A DNA stretch of 64,000 nt from Aspidiotus rigidus (GCA_035079385.1 JAVHKY010000013.1:11716001-11780000); one strand, 5' to 3'; numbered from the stretch's first letter, positions 1 to 9,627 are shown. Notes: generated by a model from the sequence alone, not told the origin. Translations and numbers: made by a program.

Positions 1-690
1 AGATTCGAGGTGAATTGAGAGTCGACCACCCTACATTCCTAAAGAACTAGAAATCGACTTGAAGTCGACCCAACAGAGAAGTCGATTTGGTCGATTTAAA
101 ACGATAAAAAAATTGGAAAAGTCGATTTGAGGTTGATTTAGAGTCGAACACTCTACATTCCTAGAAAACTAAAAATGAACTTGACGTCGAACCAACAGAT
201 GTGAGATTTGGTAGGTTTCAAGACGATAAAAAAAAATTGGTGGAGTTGACTTGAAATCTACCCCAGAGGGACGTCGATTTTAGGTGAATTTATAGTCGAA
301 CAGCGTAAATTTCTAGAAAACTGGAAATCGACCCCACATAGCAGTCGATTAGGTCGATTCCAAATCGGTAGACAAAAATTGAAGAAGTCGACTCGAAATT
401 GACTCCTGATCGACGTAGATTGGAGGTCAATTGAAAGTAGTCCACTCCAAATTCTTGGAGGACTAGAATCAACAGAGCCGTCAGTTAGGTCGATTTCAGG
501 ACGTTGGGAAAAAGTGCGAGAAGTCAATTTGAGGTCGATTGAAAGCCGACCACCCTACATTCCTAGAAAACTAAAAATCGACATGAAATCGACCCGAAAG
601 ATGGTGGTTTTGGTGGATTTCAGGACGATAGGAAAACATTTGAGAAGTCAATTTGACGTCGACTGTGACCCTACATTCCTAGAAAACTGG
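1..690. repeat. S1 satellite block 1 (GTCGA-rich)
   Basis: About six diverged monomers, each with a CTACATTCCTAGAAAACT-like segment (near 31, 153, 304, 446, 555 and 671) followed by GTCGA-rich sequence. Spacing varies from about 110 to 150 bp. The same family recurs near 11.5 kb and at 51.6-53.5 kb. The short open frames inside it are by-products of the repeat. Confidence 0.85.
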
Positions 691-2335
691 GAACGGAAAA
701 TTTTTCCAGGAATGACAAGAGGGGTTTTCAATGGGTTGTTCCTGGGATTTAACTTTTTACTTTTCAAAGAATTGCCGCCGTCATCCTCGAAGTTCTTATC
801 GCCCGTCCTCTAAATGTCAAACTAGTTTTTTGTATCCTCACTTCAGTAGATTCGGTTCTCTCGTCACTCGAGGTTCCAAAACGAATGTAAGTATCCATGC
901 ATACGTCTGCAACTTGAAACAGCATCTCAAATTACACTCTTTTCAATGTTTCAGTTTTCATAGCTATTTTCGAAGGGCAAATTGTATTGTTGACTTACGA
1001 ATACAATTTTTTTCCTATAACCGAGAATCTCAACTTTTCACGAAATTCAAATTTTACGCCGTCTCTGAATCACCTACTAACGATCACGTGGCGTGATATT
1101 TCTGCCGCAGAATCGAGCTTTAACTGTCGAACGACAATAATAACGTGTAAAAGTTTTTAATACATACAGTACATCAGACCCTTCATAAAAGGCCTACACT
1201 TTCATGTCTTTCGCACAACTTAGATGTCATCTTGTCATTGTTATCGTACACATATATAGACACACACTTGCCCATATCGTACAGATATTCAGTATATGGT
1301 AATAACGATTTTTTTTTCGTTTCCTCTTTTCCTCTTTTATCCTTTTCCAAATCTGACAAAACTAAACAGTATATTTCCATTAAAAATGTACGTGGGAGAC
1401 AACGAAGCGGACTAAGATTATACATCCTTCTGCTGTATAAATATATTGTTGACAATCTCCGTTGAAGAAAAATTTTGGAAACTAATCTACGAGAATTGTA
1501 CCAAAGATAAGAGAGAATACAAAAGATACGCATAAAACGAACGAAAGGGAGAAAAAAATGCAACATTTGTATTCTCCTACACCAATTTTCATCGAAAACT
1601 AGCTCGAAAAATTGGCAGAACAGGAAATCCGTTCTAAGGTTGAGAAGAACAAGAAAAAAAAAATTGTCAACTCGAAAGTTTGTTCACCACTATGCGAAGT
1701 TATTTCGCATTTCGGATCGAGAGAAATCCGTATACGAGCGTTTTTACGATTGAGGGAGCTTGCGAAGAAAGTGAGATTTTGCTAGTCTTCGGAAGGCGAA
1801 TGAGACAAAGCGCAGCGAATAGGTACACAAACTTACAATCGTGATCATCATCATATCGGAGAAAGTTTTCTTAACTGCAGCAGACACATTCGTGAGCTAA
1901 CGCAGCGACAATTTTCCGACTTTCTCCACGCTATTCGCGTCCTGCTGCATAATCGTTTATATTTACTAGCGAGTATATATACAAGTTTTTATATACACCG
2001 CGATACAACAACAATCGGTTATTATATGGTGAGCGAATGCGACTTCGAAACACTCTTACGTTAATCAAACAAATGGAGTATTTTTCGCATTCCCTTCAAT
2101 TTTGCGCGGAAATACGCGAACAAGGCGAAGACGAATCACAGCACACTACAATACGCCGGATGAAACAAAGTCATTTATTATATTATATCCGCGTGGAAAA
2201 ATACGAGTATTTTTATTACCCAGCTTATATCGACATTAGATCTGAAAGGGAGAGGGTGATGAGTGCCGAGAATAGCGCGTCGAAGGTAGAAAGTGCGTCG
2301 ATATAGATTGATATAATAACTTATATGGTGTACTC
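691..2335. other. No gene seen; AT-rich non-coding DNA
   Basis: The open frames here are short, overlap on both strands and resemble nothing I recognise. From about 1700 the sequence becomes CpG-richer, like the other single-copy islands in this window. I see no convincing exon, RNA gene or repeat. Confidence 0.5.
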
Positions 2336-2596
2336 GGGCAATAAAAATCTATCTGAATTTTTCGTAAGGGTTGTTTTTCATGCTCGCGCTCTAGCAATCG
2401 CGTGTTATTATTGATTCGAGAGTGATGAAATGCGCCTACAGAGTCTCTAGTGCTCGTGTAAATGAGCGTACATCCTCTCCTGATTCTGCTTCTGTTCACA
2501 GAGATCGTACACTCGATGTACGTCTATGAGGGTTATGGATGTTAGCGATTAAAGATCACAAATTGAATTATTTCTCTCCGATAAAAAGAGAAAAAC
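2336..2596. repeat. Dispersed repeat D1, copy 1
   Basis: This is the same sequence as 9628-9878 in the same orientation. Shared blocks include AATAAAAATC at the start, TATTATTGATTCGAGA, GCGCCTACAGAGT and GATCGT..ACTCGATGTAC. The two copies differ by many substitutions and small indels. I see no poly(A) tail or target duplication, so the element class is unknown. Confidence 0.7.
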
Positions 2597-2759
2597 CTGC
2601 CCTTTCACTACTGGTGACGGGAGCGATTTCAATGCTGAGCGCGCTGAAAGGAAGCGGCTGGTGAACGAAGTCTGTTGCGGGTTTGCAAGGACCAAACATT
2701 GTACCATAATGAGATGATTAGAGAACCATAATAAGATTTTAAGCCACAGGCCCGAGGGG

Positions 2760-3476
2760 GGGGGATCAACTTGGCTGCTAGGTCCATTGCGTCGTATTCC
2801 GGGAGGCTGATAGGACCAGGAATCTCAGAGGAAGGTAATCGAAGATACAGAGTATGTTAAGGTGTGCAGTAGGGTGAGAAAAGGTTAGGTCAGGTGGGGT
2901 TAAATGAGTAAGTGTCTTGGATGGCGCGAGGAGAGGAACAAAAGTCGAAAAGGAGGAAGAATTCACGGGAAGAGAGAAGAGAAAAGTGATAGTTCAGGCC
3001 GAGTTCTTCATTCGGGAGAGCGAAACTTCTCCATCAATAGAGAAGGCATGGTCATCTGAAAAGCAGAGGTTGTGGGAGGGCAAGTCATAAGCGATTGTAA
3101 CTTTGATTTTAATGTGTCTCACGTAGATTATGTTGAGCGGGTGAGGCGAATGTGAGGCATAGTGGTCGCCCAAGAAATTTGAAATGGTAGCTTAGGTGGC
3201 ATTCCGATGAAAGATGTAGTGAATTTTGGGAGAGAGACGAATTGTCGATCAGCGATAGTGAGGAGCCCCACCCTCAGCGCACAGACTGAGCGTAAGGTTG
3301 GTAGTCAGGGAACTACGAGCTAAGAGATTGTATTATATCCAATGATTTTGGGTGGGATTTGTTAGCCCATCTGTAGATTGGGAACTCGTAGTCTAGTTCG
3401 AGCGGATTAGAGAATTGTATAGCCTGCGACTCCAATCACTCCTAGTGTAGGACGGATACTTAAGGACACTGAGGGA
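2760..3476 (-). pseudogene. Non-LTR retrotransposon ORF2 relic (outer host of PLE A)
   Basis: Read on the minus strand, this is a decayed C-terminal part of a non-LTR (I/Jockey-like) ORF2. It runs from the region after the RT (SDWSRRLYNSLIR) into the start of an RNase H domain (DLPSHNLCFSD near 3040-3080), and ends near LPEYDA..DLAAK close to 2780. The relic at 36270-37600 has the same landmarks (DLPSHNLCFTDGS and FPEHDTEVDLATK), as does 10945-11250 in part, so all three belong to one family. Stops and frameshifts are frequent, and the catalytic TDGS block is degraded here. The 5' continuation is not adjacent: it lies beyond PLE A at 8103-8148, because PLE A inserted into this copy. The family assignment comes from recognised motifs, not from a search. 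Confidence 0.7.
3465..3476. repeat. Target-site duplication of PLE A, left copy
   Basis: GACACTGAGGGA occurs here and again at 8103-8114, directly flanking PLE A. The related uninterrupted relic at 11040-11070 reads across the equivalent site, which supports a true 12-bp duplication. Confidence 0.8.
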
Positions 3477-3517
3477 ATCAATACGTTTTTGTGTGAAATT
3501 CCGGTCATCCATAATGA

Positions 3518-4495
3518 CGAGGATACTTGAAAAAGTAACACAGAAGAAAAATGCAAAAGACCGCACGACAATAGAAAACACGAGCGCTTTCGGCTGATCA
3601 GCCATTCTAGAAGTGTGGAAAGCGACTAAACCCAGCACCAACAAAAACAGGCGACATCAAACGAAATCATGACCGAAGCATGGAAATGTAAATCATTCCC
3701 GTAGACTAATTCGATCAATCCTTCTTCAGGAATGTACCTGTTCAAAACGGTAACGCTACTATTATTCTGATGTCGAAGGATTTCTATTTCCTCAAGGGCC
3801 AGGCGCTTGAAGTAAGAGTTTTCCCTATGAAGGAGGACTTCGGACCCTCTTTAAAATTGTGACCACTTTCGATCAAGTGATCAGCAAAGGCTGACTCCCC
3901 TACTTTCTTTTTCCTCCAAGCTTTTTTATGTTCGTCAACTCTAATTTGGAGCTGACGGCTGGTCATTCCTATATAGACGCTAGGGCAATCTCCACAAGCC
4001 ACCCTATAAACGCCTCCCCTCTCGGGTCCTTTAGTCTGACGAAAAGGCTCTTAACCGTATTGACATTATAGAAGGCCGGCCGAAAACCGAAGGGGCAGAG
4101 GATACGGCCCAACTCCGATGAAAACTTTCCCAGAAACGTGAGCTTAATCCACCGTTTCCTACCATTTTGGCGTAAATCCCGGGGGAGGGAGGTCGTAGAG
4201 TCAAGGCATTTCCTTATGAGCCTCCTACGAACCATGCAGTCAACATGGGACCTGACCTGGTTGACTCTAGCCAGGTGCTTTATAATCATTAATTCTTTCT
4301 GGAAAGCGGCTTGACTCAATGGGATATGAGTCAAGCGATGTAATTAGGCTATTAAACGTAGCAACTTTGGGGGCAACAGGTACGAATGACGACCCGTGGA
4401 TAGTAATATCGGTCGAGGTATTCTCCTGTAAATACCAAATTGATGGACGCCGTCAGTGACGGAAATAGACAAGTCCAAAAAGTTTATAACGGAGC
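3518..4495. repeat. PLE A inverted arm, left
   Basis: The reverse complement matches 7117-8096 almost throughout, with scattered substitutions and small indels. For example, the right arm lacks two codons of the endonuclease, and the left arm has lost one A near 4420. Homology stops abruptly at both ends. Confidence 0.9.
3583..3606 (-). other. Weak hammerhead-like remnant in PLE A arm
   Basis: On the minus strand the arm reads CTGATCAGCCGAAAGCGC, recalling the CTGANGA...GAAA core of hammerhead motifs found in PLE terminal repeats. The G of CTGANGA is C here and there is no real stem II. It would not be expected to self-cleave. The other arm has the same site at 8011-8030 on the plus strand. 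Confidence 0.25.
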
Positions 4496-4532
4496 CACCA
4501 ACTTCCAATGTAAATTTTATGGAAGGGTAAAG
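3784..4532 (-). pseudogene. PLE A reverse transcriptase thumb plus GIY-YIG endonuclease (broken)
   Basis: From high to low coordinates, the minus strand encodes YPSIKFTLEVGGSVINFLDL, the last RT palm segment. It continues directly from the LNTLYPS end at 6310, across the PLE B insertion. Next comes the thumb/connector (THIPLSQAAFQKELMII) and then the endonuclease GVYRVACGDCPSVYIG, with RVDEH and HLIESGHNF after it. The GVY...YIG pair is the GIY-YIG signature, and the CGDC pair plus downstream His are the PLE-type zinc-binding residues. In PLEs this domain nicks target DNA to prime reverse transcription. The reading frame shifts near 4420, near 4000 and again near 3800, where the tail LALEEIEILRHQ continues in another frame. 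No intact product is possible. Confidence 0.85.
4522..4532. repeat. Target-site duplication of PLE B, left copy
   Basis: GAAGGGTAAAG is repeated at 6310-6320. Removing everything from one copy to the other restores the RT reading LNTLYPS-IKFTLEV of PLE A in frame, which confirms the duplication. Confidence 0.9.
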
Positions 4533-4595
4533 TCGGAACTCATAATGAGTGAGTGAGGTGTAAGTAGAGCACTAGTATTGAAAAAGGGTTTTTCA

Positions 4596-4607
4596 ATTGT
4601 ACAAATA
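4596..4607. repeat. Target-site duplication of the inner non-LTR copy (left; right copy 4872-4883)
   Basis: AATTGTACAAAT appears on both sides of the poly(A)-tailed fragment. The right copy is also the outer end of the PLE B inverted repeat, so the retrotransposon landed at that boundary. Confidence 0.8.
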
Positions 4608-4871
4608 TCATGCCCTCACTGCGAATCTGAACACCCCCTATCCGTTCAACACATCTTCTGCTGCCCCAACTTGACCCAACTCCGTAATTCCTTATCCATC
4701 CCCCACAACCATACAGAAGCACTTTCAGATCTCTTTCCCTCCATCCCTAACATATTCAACTTTTTACAACAAGCCAACTTCCTCTCACGCATATAATCAC
4801 ACAATCTAGCCGAGCTCATAGCCCTGAAGGCAGGCTGCTAGTAGCTCGTTAATTTAAAAAAAAAAAAAAAA
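4608..4871 (+). mobile_element. 5'-truncated non-LTR retrotransposon 3' end with poly(A)
   Basis: This encodes the extreme C-terminus of a non-LTR ORF2: CPHCESEHPLSVQHIFCCP (a CCHC-type zinc motif) and IFNFLQQANFLSRI, followed by a stop near 4796. A short 3' UTR and a poly(A) run (about 4856-4871) follow. These C-terminal motifs are typical of I/Jockey-group elements, and the copy may belong to the same family as the relics at 2760, 10945 and 36270. The piece is flanked by AATTGTACAAAT at 4596-4607 and 4872-4883, a 12-bp target duplication made from the terminal sequence of PLE B. The length of about 260 bp shows severe 5' truncation. Confidence 0.8.
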
Positions 4872-4873
4872 AA

Positions 4874-4949
4874 TTGTACAAATCTACTTTATTAGTTGCT
4901 TATACAAGAGTACTTTCGGGTGTTATCCCATCATCAGTTGTGTCGCAAC
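4874..4949. repeat. PLE B inverted terminal repeat, left
   Basis: This is the reverse complement of 6237-6309, with a single internal mismatch (AACTAA versus AGCTAA) and a difference at the last bases. Confidence 0.92.
4914..4937 (-). ncRNA. Hammerhead-like motif in PLE B 3' repeat
   Basis: On the minus strand (PLE B sense): CTGATGA, a single T, a 3-bp GGG/CCC stem with a six-base loop, then GAAAG. Hammerhead ribozymes in PLE terminal repeats have the core CUGANGA - stem II - GAAA. Both core strands are intact, but one extra base sits between CTGATGA and stem II, and stem II is short. Catalytic ability is uncertain. Confidence 0.45.
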
Positions 4950-5085
4950 TCTTTCACTTCTAGAAACTTATTTTTACATTAATATGACATTGTGTTCTTA
5001 TTGGGTAAAACAAACTGCTTTGTGATTGGTTCAATCTATTGTCCTAAATGCTGCGTTTCTATTGGCTACCTGGATTCCTGCCGTC

Positions 5086-5632
5086 TCATTGGTTGGTTCC
5101 GTTCTTCTTCTCTCGTCCAATCACCAGGCCGAATAATTTGTCGCTGTCAAATGTGATTACATTGTTCAAGAGGCAGGCTTTCTTCCGCTTGGCTTTTGCA
5201 ATCTCCATTTGTTCCCAGAGTTTTCTTCTCTTTTTGCGATTCTCTACGTGTATGACTTCAAATATTCCCTCTCCATCGTGGTTTTCCTCGTTACAGTGTT
5301 TCCCAAACAGTGACTTGCCATCTTCTTTCTCCCTCGACGTTTTGTGCTCCTTTCTCCTGATCTCAAACTTTCTCCTAGTCTCACCAATATAGATCCCCTC
5401 ACACTGTTCACAACTGAGCGTGTACACTCCGCTCAAGCTTTCCTTGTCCTTTTGTTCCGTCTGGTCATTGCTGATTCTCTTCACCATGGGTTGGTTATTC
5501 TGGATACCCACATTCACATTGTAGCCATTGAACGCCTTTATCACCTTGTTTGTGTACTTTCCTATATATGGTATCGATCCGGAGTACTTTCTCACTATGC
5601 TATCATGGGTTTCTTTCTTTATTTCTATTTTC
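5086..5632 (-). pseudogene. PLE B GIY-YIG endonuclease domain
   Basis: This encodes the C-terminal endonuclease half of a PLE polyprotein. The frame reads through a connector (RKYSGSIPYIGKYTNKVIKA) into SGVYTLSCEQCEGIYIGE, then RRKFEIRRKEH and FGKHCNEENH, ending with a stop at 5086. GVY and YIG form the GIY-YIG motif, the Arg/Arg/Glu-His stretch holds the expected catalytic residues, and CEQC with the later His fits the PLE zinc site. The domain itself looks intact. The in-frame upstream sequence starts about 5632, where it is out of frame with the RT part by one shift. In life this domain nicks DNA for target-primed reverse transcription. The first Met of this frame (5595) is not a natural start. 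Confidence 0.85.
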
Positions 5633-6265
5633 CCAAAGACTCTCCATCACACATCTGCGGTAGCCATTCGCTTCTGTGATCTGCTTTACTATCTCGATCT
5701 CTTTCCTCTTCTCTTCGTTGTTCTTGAGGATAGAAATTGCCCGATAGCAGTAGTTCTGGATTGCCGCTAACTTGTGCCTGGAGTGGTGGTAGGAGTCATT
5801 TGGGATGATGGTGTCAGTATGCGGCGGCTTCCTGCAGATTTTATATTCTATCCTATTGTTCTCCATTGTGAGTGTAAGGTCCAAATAGTTGATGGTCTCA
5901 TTGCCTTTTTCCACTGTGAATTTCATGCTCTCATTCACCGCGTTCATTCCTGAAAGGAATAGATCCACCTGTCTATCAGTGCCTGACCACACAATTAGGA
6001 TATCATCTACATATCTGGCCCAGTGTTTGATCGAGTTTCTGAACTTGCTACCCTTCAATATCTTGTTTTCCATATCATTCATGAATATCTCCGCCAGTAT
6101 TGGTGACAGCGGTGATCCCATCGCAAGTCCCCTTTCCTGACTGTAGAACCCGTTATTGAAACGGCAGTAGTTCTGGCTCAAGATCTCCTCCACTATGTTG
6201 GCGTACTTCGACCCATCGGGGTTCCCATTGTATCTCTTGCGACACAACTGATGATGGGATAACAC
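5603..6265 (-). pseudogene. PLE B reverse transcriptase, palm and thumb (N-terminus missing)
   Basis: The frame enters from the inverted repeat (the first ~10 residues are repeat sequence) and then shows RT motif B (GLAMGSPLSPILAEIFM), motif C (RYVDDILIVW, catalytic YVDD), and the following NYLDLTLTMENN and RKPPHTDTIIPNDSYHH thumb region typical of PLEs. Motif A and the fingers are absent because the element is 5'-truncated. The frame ends at 5603 by a frameshift: the natural continuation (KIEIKKETHDSIVRKYSG) lies in another frame and leads into the endonuclease. Without the N-terminal half it cannot be an active enzyme. Confidence 0.87.
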
Positions 6266-6309
6266 CCGAAAGTACTCTTGTATAAGCAGCTAATAAAGTA
6301 GATTTGTAC
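6237..6309. repeat. PLE B inverted terminal repeat, right
   Basis: This is the inverted partner of 4874-4949. It caps the truncated 5' end of PLE B and directly abuts the right copy of the GAAGGGTAAAG duplication (6310-6320). Confidence 0.92.
6248..6271 (+). ncRNA. Hammerhead-like motif, inverted copy in PLE B 5' repeat
   Basis: This plus-strand copy of the 4914-4937 motif is antisense to the PLE B genes. The core strands CTGATGA and GAAAG are both present. Confidence 0.4.
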
Positions 6310-7119
6310 GAAGGGTAAAGCGTGTTTAAATAATGAAGAAACTCGCTAAGGAGTTCTGTTGGACCGGTCCACGCACACAAAACGTCGTCAACGTACCTGT
6401 GCCAATAGTGTATATGACTCACAAACACCTGGCCTGAAGAGAACAGGTCGCCCTCAAATTTCGACATAAAAATTTCTGAAATAAGAGAACCCAGAGCAGA
6501 ACCAATAGGGATCCCCACTTCTTCAGGGAACTCGTAGAATTTATCATTAAATTTACAAAAATTCGGGGGCCAACAGACCCTCAATAGGTCAAAGAATTTG
6601 CCCATCTCCTCGTGCAGGACACCGGATTTTACAAGCAACTTGCCCATCTGCTACATAGTAGCAGACTTTGGGATGTTAGGAAATAACCCCACCACGTCGA
6701 AGGAACATAAAGTTACGCCTTGAGGGAGGGAAACATCCTTCAGGTTGTTAGCGAGGGTACATGAATTCAATACGGAATGGGGAGACTCGAACTCCACTCT
6801 AGACTTGAACCCGCGATCGAGAAATTTTGCAAGGGAGTAGGTCGGAGAGGCGACGAAAGAGACCACGGGTCGCATAGGTACTCCTTCCTTATGAAGTTTT
6901 GGTAGCCCGTAAAGGAGGGGAGGAACGGGGTTAGGTTCCAAAATACCTTTTTTGGTTAGAGGTTTCTTGATGACGAATTTACTATTATTAACGAGAAACC
7001 TAACCTCTCTTACAAAGTTAGGAAAGCTGAACTGGGCATTTTCCTGGGCTCCGCATTGCCTGAGCACATTGTGGACCTTGGAAGTGTAAGAAGACTTCTT
7101 CAAGACCACCACCCTCGCT
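6310..7119 (-). pseudogene. PLE A reverse transcriptase fingers and palm (broken)
   Basis: The minus strand encodes, in order: GARVVVLKKSSYTSKV (N-terminal fingers), PPLLYGLPKLHK, PMRPVVSF, motif A SFDVVGLFPNIP (catalytic Asp), motif B GIPIGSALGSLISEIFM and motif C HRYVDDVLCAW (YVDD), ending LNTLYPS at the PLE B insertion. The rest of the palm resumes at 4532. One in-frame TAG lies at 6651-6653 between motifs A and B; otherwise this stretch is open. The N-terminal part of the PLE protein is missing because the element is truncated exactly where the inverted arm begins (7117-7120). The coding frame before GARVVV in the arm is unrelated reverse-strand sequence. Confidence 0.88.
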
Positions 7120-8096
7120 CCGTTATAAACGTTTTGGACTTGTCTATTTCCGTCACTGACGCCGTCCATCAATTTGGTATTTACAGGAAAAATACCCCGA
7201 CCGATATTACTATCCACGGGTCGTCATTCGTACCTGTTGCCCCCAAAGTTGCTACGTTTAATAGCCTAATTACATCGCTTGACTCATATCCCATTGAGTC
7301 AAGCCGCTTTCCAGAAAGAATTAATGATTATAAAGCACCTGGCTAGAGTCAACCAGGTCAGGGTCGATGTTGACTTTATGGCTCGTAGGAGGCTCACAAG
7401 GAATGCCTTGACTCTACGACCTCCCTCCCCCGGAATTTACGCCAAAATGGTAGGAAACGGTGGATTAAGCTCCCGTTTCTGGGAAAGTTTTCATCGGAGT
7501 TGGGCCGTATCCTACGCCCTTTCGGTTTTCGGCCGGCCTTCTATAATGTCAATACAGTTAAGAGCCTTTTCGTCAGACTAAAGGACCCAAGAGGGGAGGG
7601 GTTTATAGGGTGGCTTGTGGAGATTGCCCTAGCGTCTATATAGGAATGACCAGCCGTCAGCTCCAAATTAGAGTTGACGAACATAAAAAAGCTTGGAGGA
7701 AAAAGAAAGCAGGGGAGTCAGCTGATCATTTGATCGAAAGTGGTCACAATTTCAAAGAAGGTCCGAAGTCCTCCTTCATAGGGAAAACTCTTACTTCAAG
7801 CCCCTGGCCCTTGAGGAAATAGAAATCCTCCGACATCAGAATAATAGTAGCGTTACCGTTTTGAACAGGTACATTCCTGAAGAAGGATTGATCGAATTAG
7901 TCTACGGGAATGATTTACATTTCCATGACTCGTAGCTTCGTTCATGATTTCGTTTGACGTCGCCTGTTCTTGTTGGTGCTGGGTTTAGTCGCTTTCCACA
8001 CTTCGAGAATGGCTGATTAGCCGAAAGCGCACGTGTTTTCTATTATCGTGCGGTCTTTTGCATTTTTCTTCTGTGTTACTCTTTCGAGTATTCTCG
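7117..8096. repeat. PLE A inverted arm, right
   Basis: This is an inverted copy of 3518-4495, joined to the truncated RT. Six extra bases (8097-8102) separate its end from the right duplication at 8103-8114. Confidence 0.9.
7118..7825 (+). pseudogene. Inverted second copy of PLE A RT thumb and GIY-YIG endonuclease
   Basis: The plus strand repeats the protein of 3784-4495: SVINVLDLSISVTDAVHQFG and ITIHGSSFVPVAPKVATFNSL (7118-7346, open here but frameshifted in the other arm), then THIPLSQAAFQKELM in a second frame (7279-7581), then ACGDCPSVYIG..RVDEH..HLIESGHNF in a third (7610-7822). Relative to the other arm, two codons are missing before ADHL. The indels in the two arms are independent, so the arms have decayed separately since they formed. 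There is no promoter or start; this is a by-product of the inverted terminal structure, not a second element. Confidence 0.85.
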
Positions 8097-8102
8097 ACAG
8101 TC

Positions 8103-8148
8103 GACACTGAGGGAGTTCAGGCATTTGGCTTTCAACAGTGCATGTTCC
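8103..8148 (-). pseudogene. Continuation of the outer non-LTR relic, with right PLE A duplication
   Basis: The first 12 bp (8103-8114) are the right target duplication GACACTGAGGGA. Read on the minus strand, the following bases (GCCAAATGCCTGAAC) line up with the start of the relic near 11020-11045 (GGCAAATGCC), then continue across the insertion site into 3476 downward. This shows the two flanks were once contiguous. Confidence 0.65.
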
Positions 8149-9349
8149 CAGGAGAAGGGGGGGGGGGGAATCGCCATCGTGCTAATTTCTACGCATCTAA
8201 TCATCGAACTAATAAATTTTGTACCCACTACGCGTATAAAGAAGGAGAACGCTATTATGACGTGCAGAAGAAAAGACTAAAGCGTAAGAAGAGCAAACTA
8301 GCGAAGACGAAACATCACCGAGAAAGTAACGCGACCTCATCTCTGCGATGTTTTGAAAGTTTCTTCGCGTATGAAACTTTTTGTCTTGTGTCGACGACAA
8401 GTAAAGAAGATTATAAAAGACAACGGGTTCGAATGGCGAAAGATCACGGCGAAGTATTACAGTTGTAGCGTGTAACATTTCCCAGTAATTGTATAATATA
8501 CGTTATTAAAGGTGGTTTATTCAATTAACAATTATGTACGTCACCGAGGAAGCTGTCTGAAGCAGATATTAAAGGTTGTTGCCAACCCTTAACAATGTAA
8601 TACATTTTGCCACTTGGTTGCGCAACGAGACGTCGAAAGAATTTTAAGTGACATCGAGACCTCATGAGGGACGTTTATACGAAGCGCGTACCACGCGTTG
8701 CACTTTTATAATAGCTTCTTTCTTGCCATTTTCAATGCGTTCGTTTCAGTTTTCTACCTTCGATTTTGTACAGCAAAAAGGGGGTTGGCGGATGAGAATC
8801 GAAAATGTAATTGCCTTCTCTAGATACGTTCTGTGCTTTGTCTATTATGAGGATGAAAAGGGGATTTGAAAGTTTCGATTTGCTTTCCAATTGTAAATTA
8901 CACAGAATCCACATTAAAATATCTGTTATGTTTGTGAACCTTGTAAGCAGAAGAATCATTGGATCACAGTCTACGGATTTTATCGGAACTTCACAATGTA
9001 GGTATGGATACAAATACTGTGTGGCATAGGAAGTGACTTACAGAGAATGCACCCATAGCATTAACAGCAAATACATGGTCCATTGACAAATTGTGAGATT
9101 TGAGAGTACAACCTGCTCACCTATTATCCCAGAATAAGTGCACTCCCTCTGCCTCCCCACCACACTCGTCAGTTTCATTGCACATAACCTTTGAAGAATA
9201 CCTTGTACGGGTGCAAGGCATAATAGTTCCACTGCTCTTAAGTGTATTTCAGTGCTCCATCGAACTTCGAGTGTGTCCCAGTTCTCATTATACATGAACT
9301 AAGAGCGTATTCCATCATGTTCCATAAAAAGTCAAGTGTACTCTGACGT
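8149..9349. other. No gene seen
   Basis: A run of about 11 G lies near 8158-8168. The open frames of 73-136 codons on both strands have no recognisable motif and overlap each other. I see no repeat shared with the rest of the window. Confidence 0.45.
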
Positions 9350-9350
9350 T

Positions 9351-9543
9351 CCAAAGAGCTGAATGAAGAGATAAAAGCGCAATGGAAGCAGATCATTGGT
9401 TTTAACAGGCCAATTGTCCGAGACAGTGGTCCAGAACCCCTTGGGTGGTCAAGAAAGAAACGATTGATTATGTTGAAAACAGTTACACAGCAAACAGAAG
9501 AGCACCATGACTCCTCTACACCAACACGACCAGATTTAAGTTG
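9351..9543 (+). other. Short coding-like stretch, unrecognised
   Basis: After an in-frame TGA near 9340, one plus-strand frame stays open for about 63 codons to a TGA at 9541. It has a plausible protein composition: ELNEEIKAQWKQII, then NRPIVRDSGPEPLGWSRKK, with an acidic-to-basic pattern and few low-complexity residues. It has no ATG start and no neighbouring exon that I can identify. It could be an exon or transposon relic, or chance. I do not recognise the family. Confidence 0.2.
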
Positions 9544-9627
9544 AAATTGACCTCAGATTAGTACATTACAAGGAGGGCAACAGCGTCAGAAGTGGAAAAT
9601 GTCTTAACACAGACTGATGACACTTCC

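Larger units (their letters stand above)
4533..6309 (-). mobile_element. Penelope-like element B nested in PLE A
   Basis: PLE in minus sense with 73-bp inverted terminal repeats (near 4874-4949 and 6237-6309) and an unpaired 3' extension (4533-4597). It is 5'-truncated: coding sequence starts just before RT motif B. It carries the rest of the RT and a complete-looking GIY-YIG endonuclease separated by one frameshift. It is flanked by the 11-bp duplication GAAGGGTAAAG. A short non-LTR 3' end (4608-4871) has inserted next to its 3' inverted repeat. The architecture copies that of PLE A: truncated 5' end capped by an inverted copy of the 3' end, plus a one-sided tail. The coding sequence is much less damaged than that of A, which fits a younger insertion. 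Confidence 0.88.
3477..8102 (-). mobile_element. Penelope-like element A (5'-truncated, inverted terminal arms)
   Basis: PLE in sense on the minus strand: RT fingers/palm at 7116-6310, RT thumb and GIY-YIG endonuclease at 4532-3784, then the 3' end. Its 5' end is cut inside the RT (at GARVVVLKK) and joined to an inverted copy of its own last ~980 bp (7117-8096). Beyond the inverted arm, the 3' end has an unpaired extension of about 41 bp (3477-3517). PLEs are known to carry terminal repeats in direct or inverted orientation, sometimes with a short unpaired extension at one end, so the layout is typical. It is flanked by a 12-bp duplication and interrupted by PLE B at 4533-6309. Stops and frameshifts make it non-functional. 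Confidence 0.85.

Noticed and set aside
4533..4873. Alternative reading: PLE B transduced a non-LTR 3' end, or the non-LTR copy starts at 4533
   Set aside because: The 12-bp AATTGTACAAAT on both sides of 4608-4871 shows a separate insertion into PLE B, leaving 4533-4597 as PLE B's own tail.
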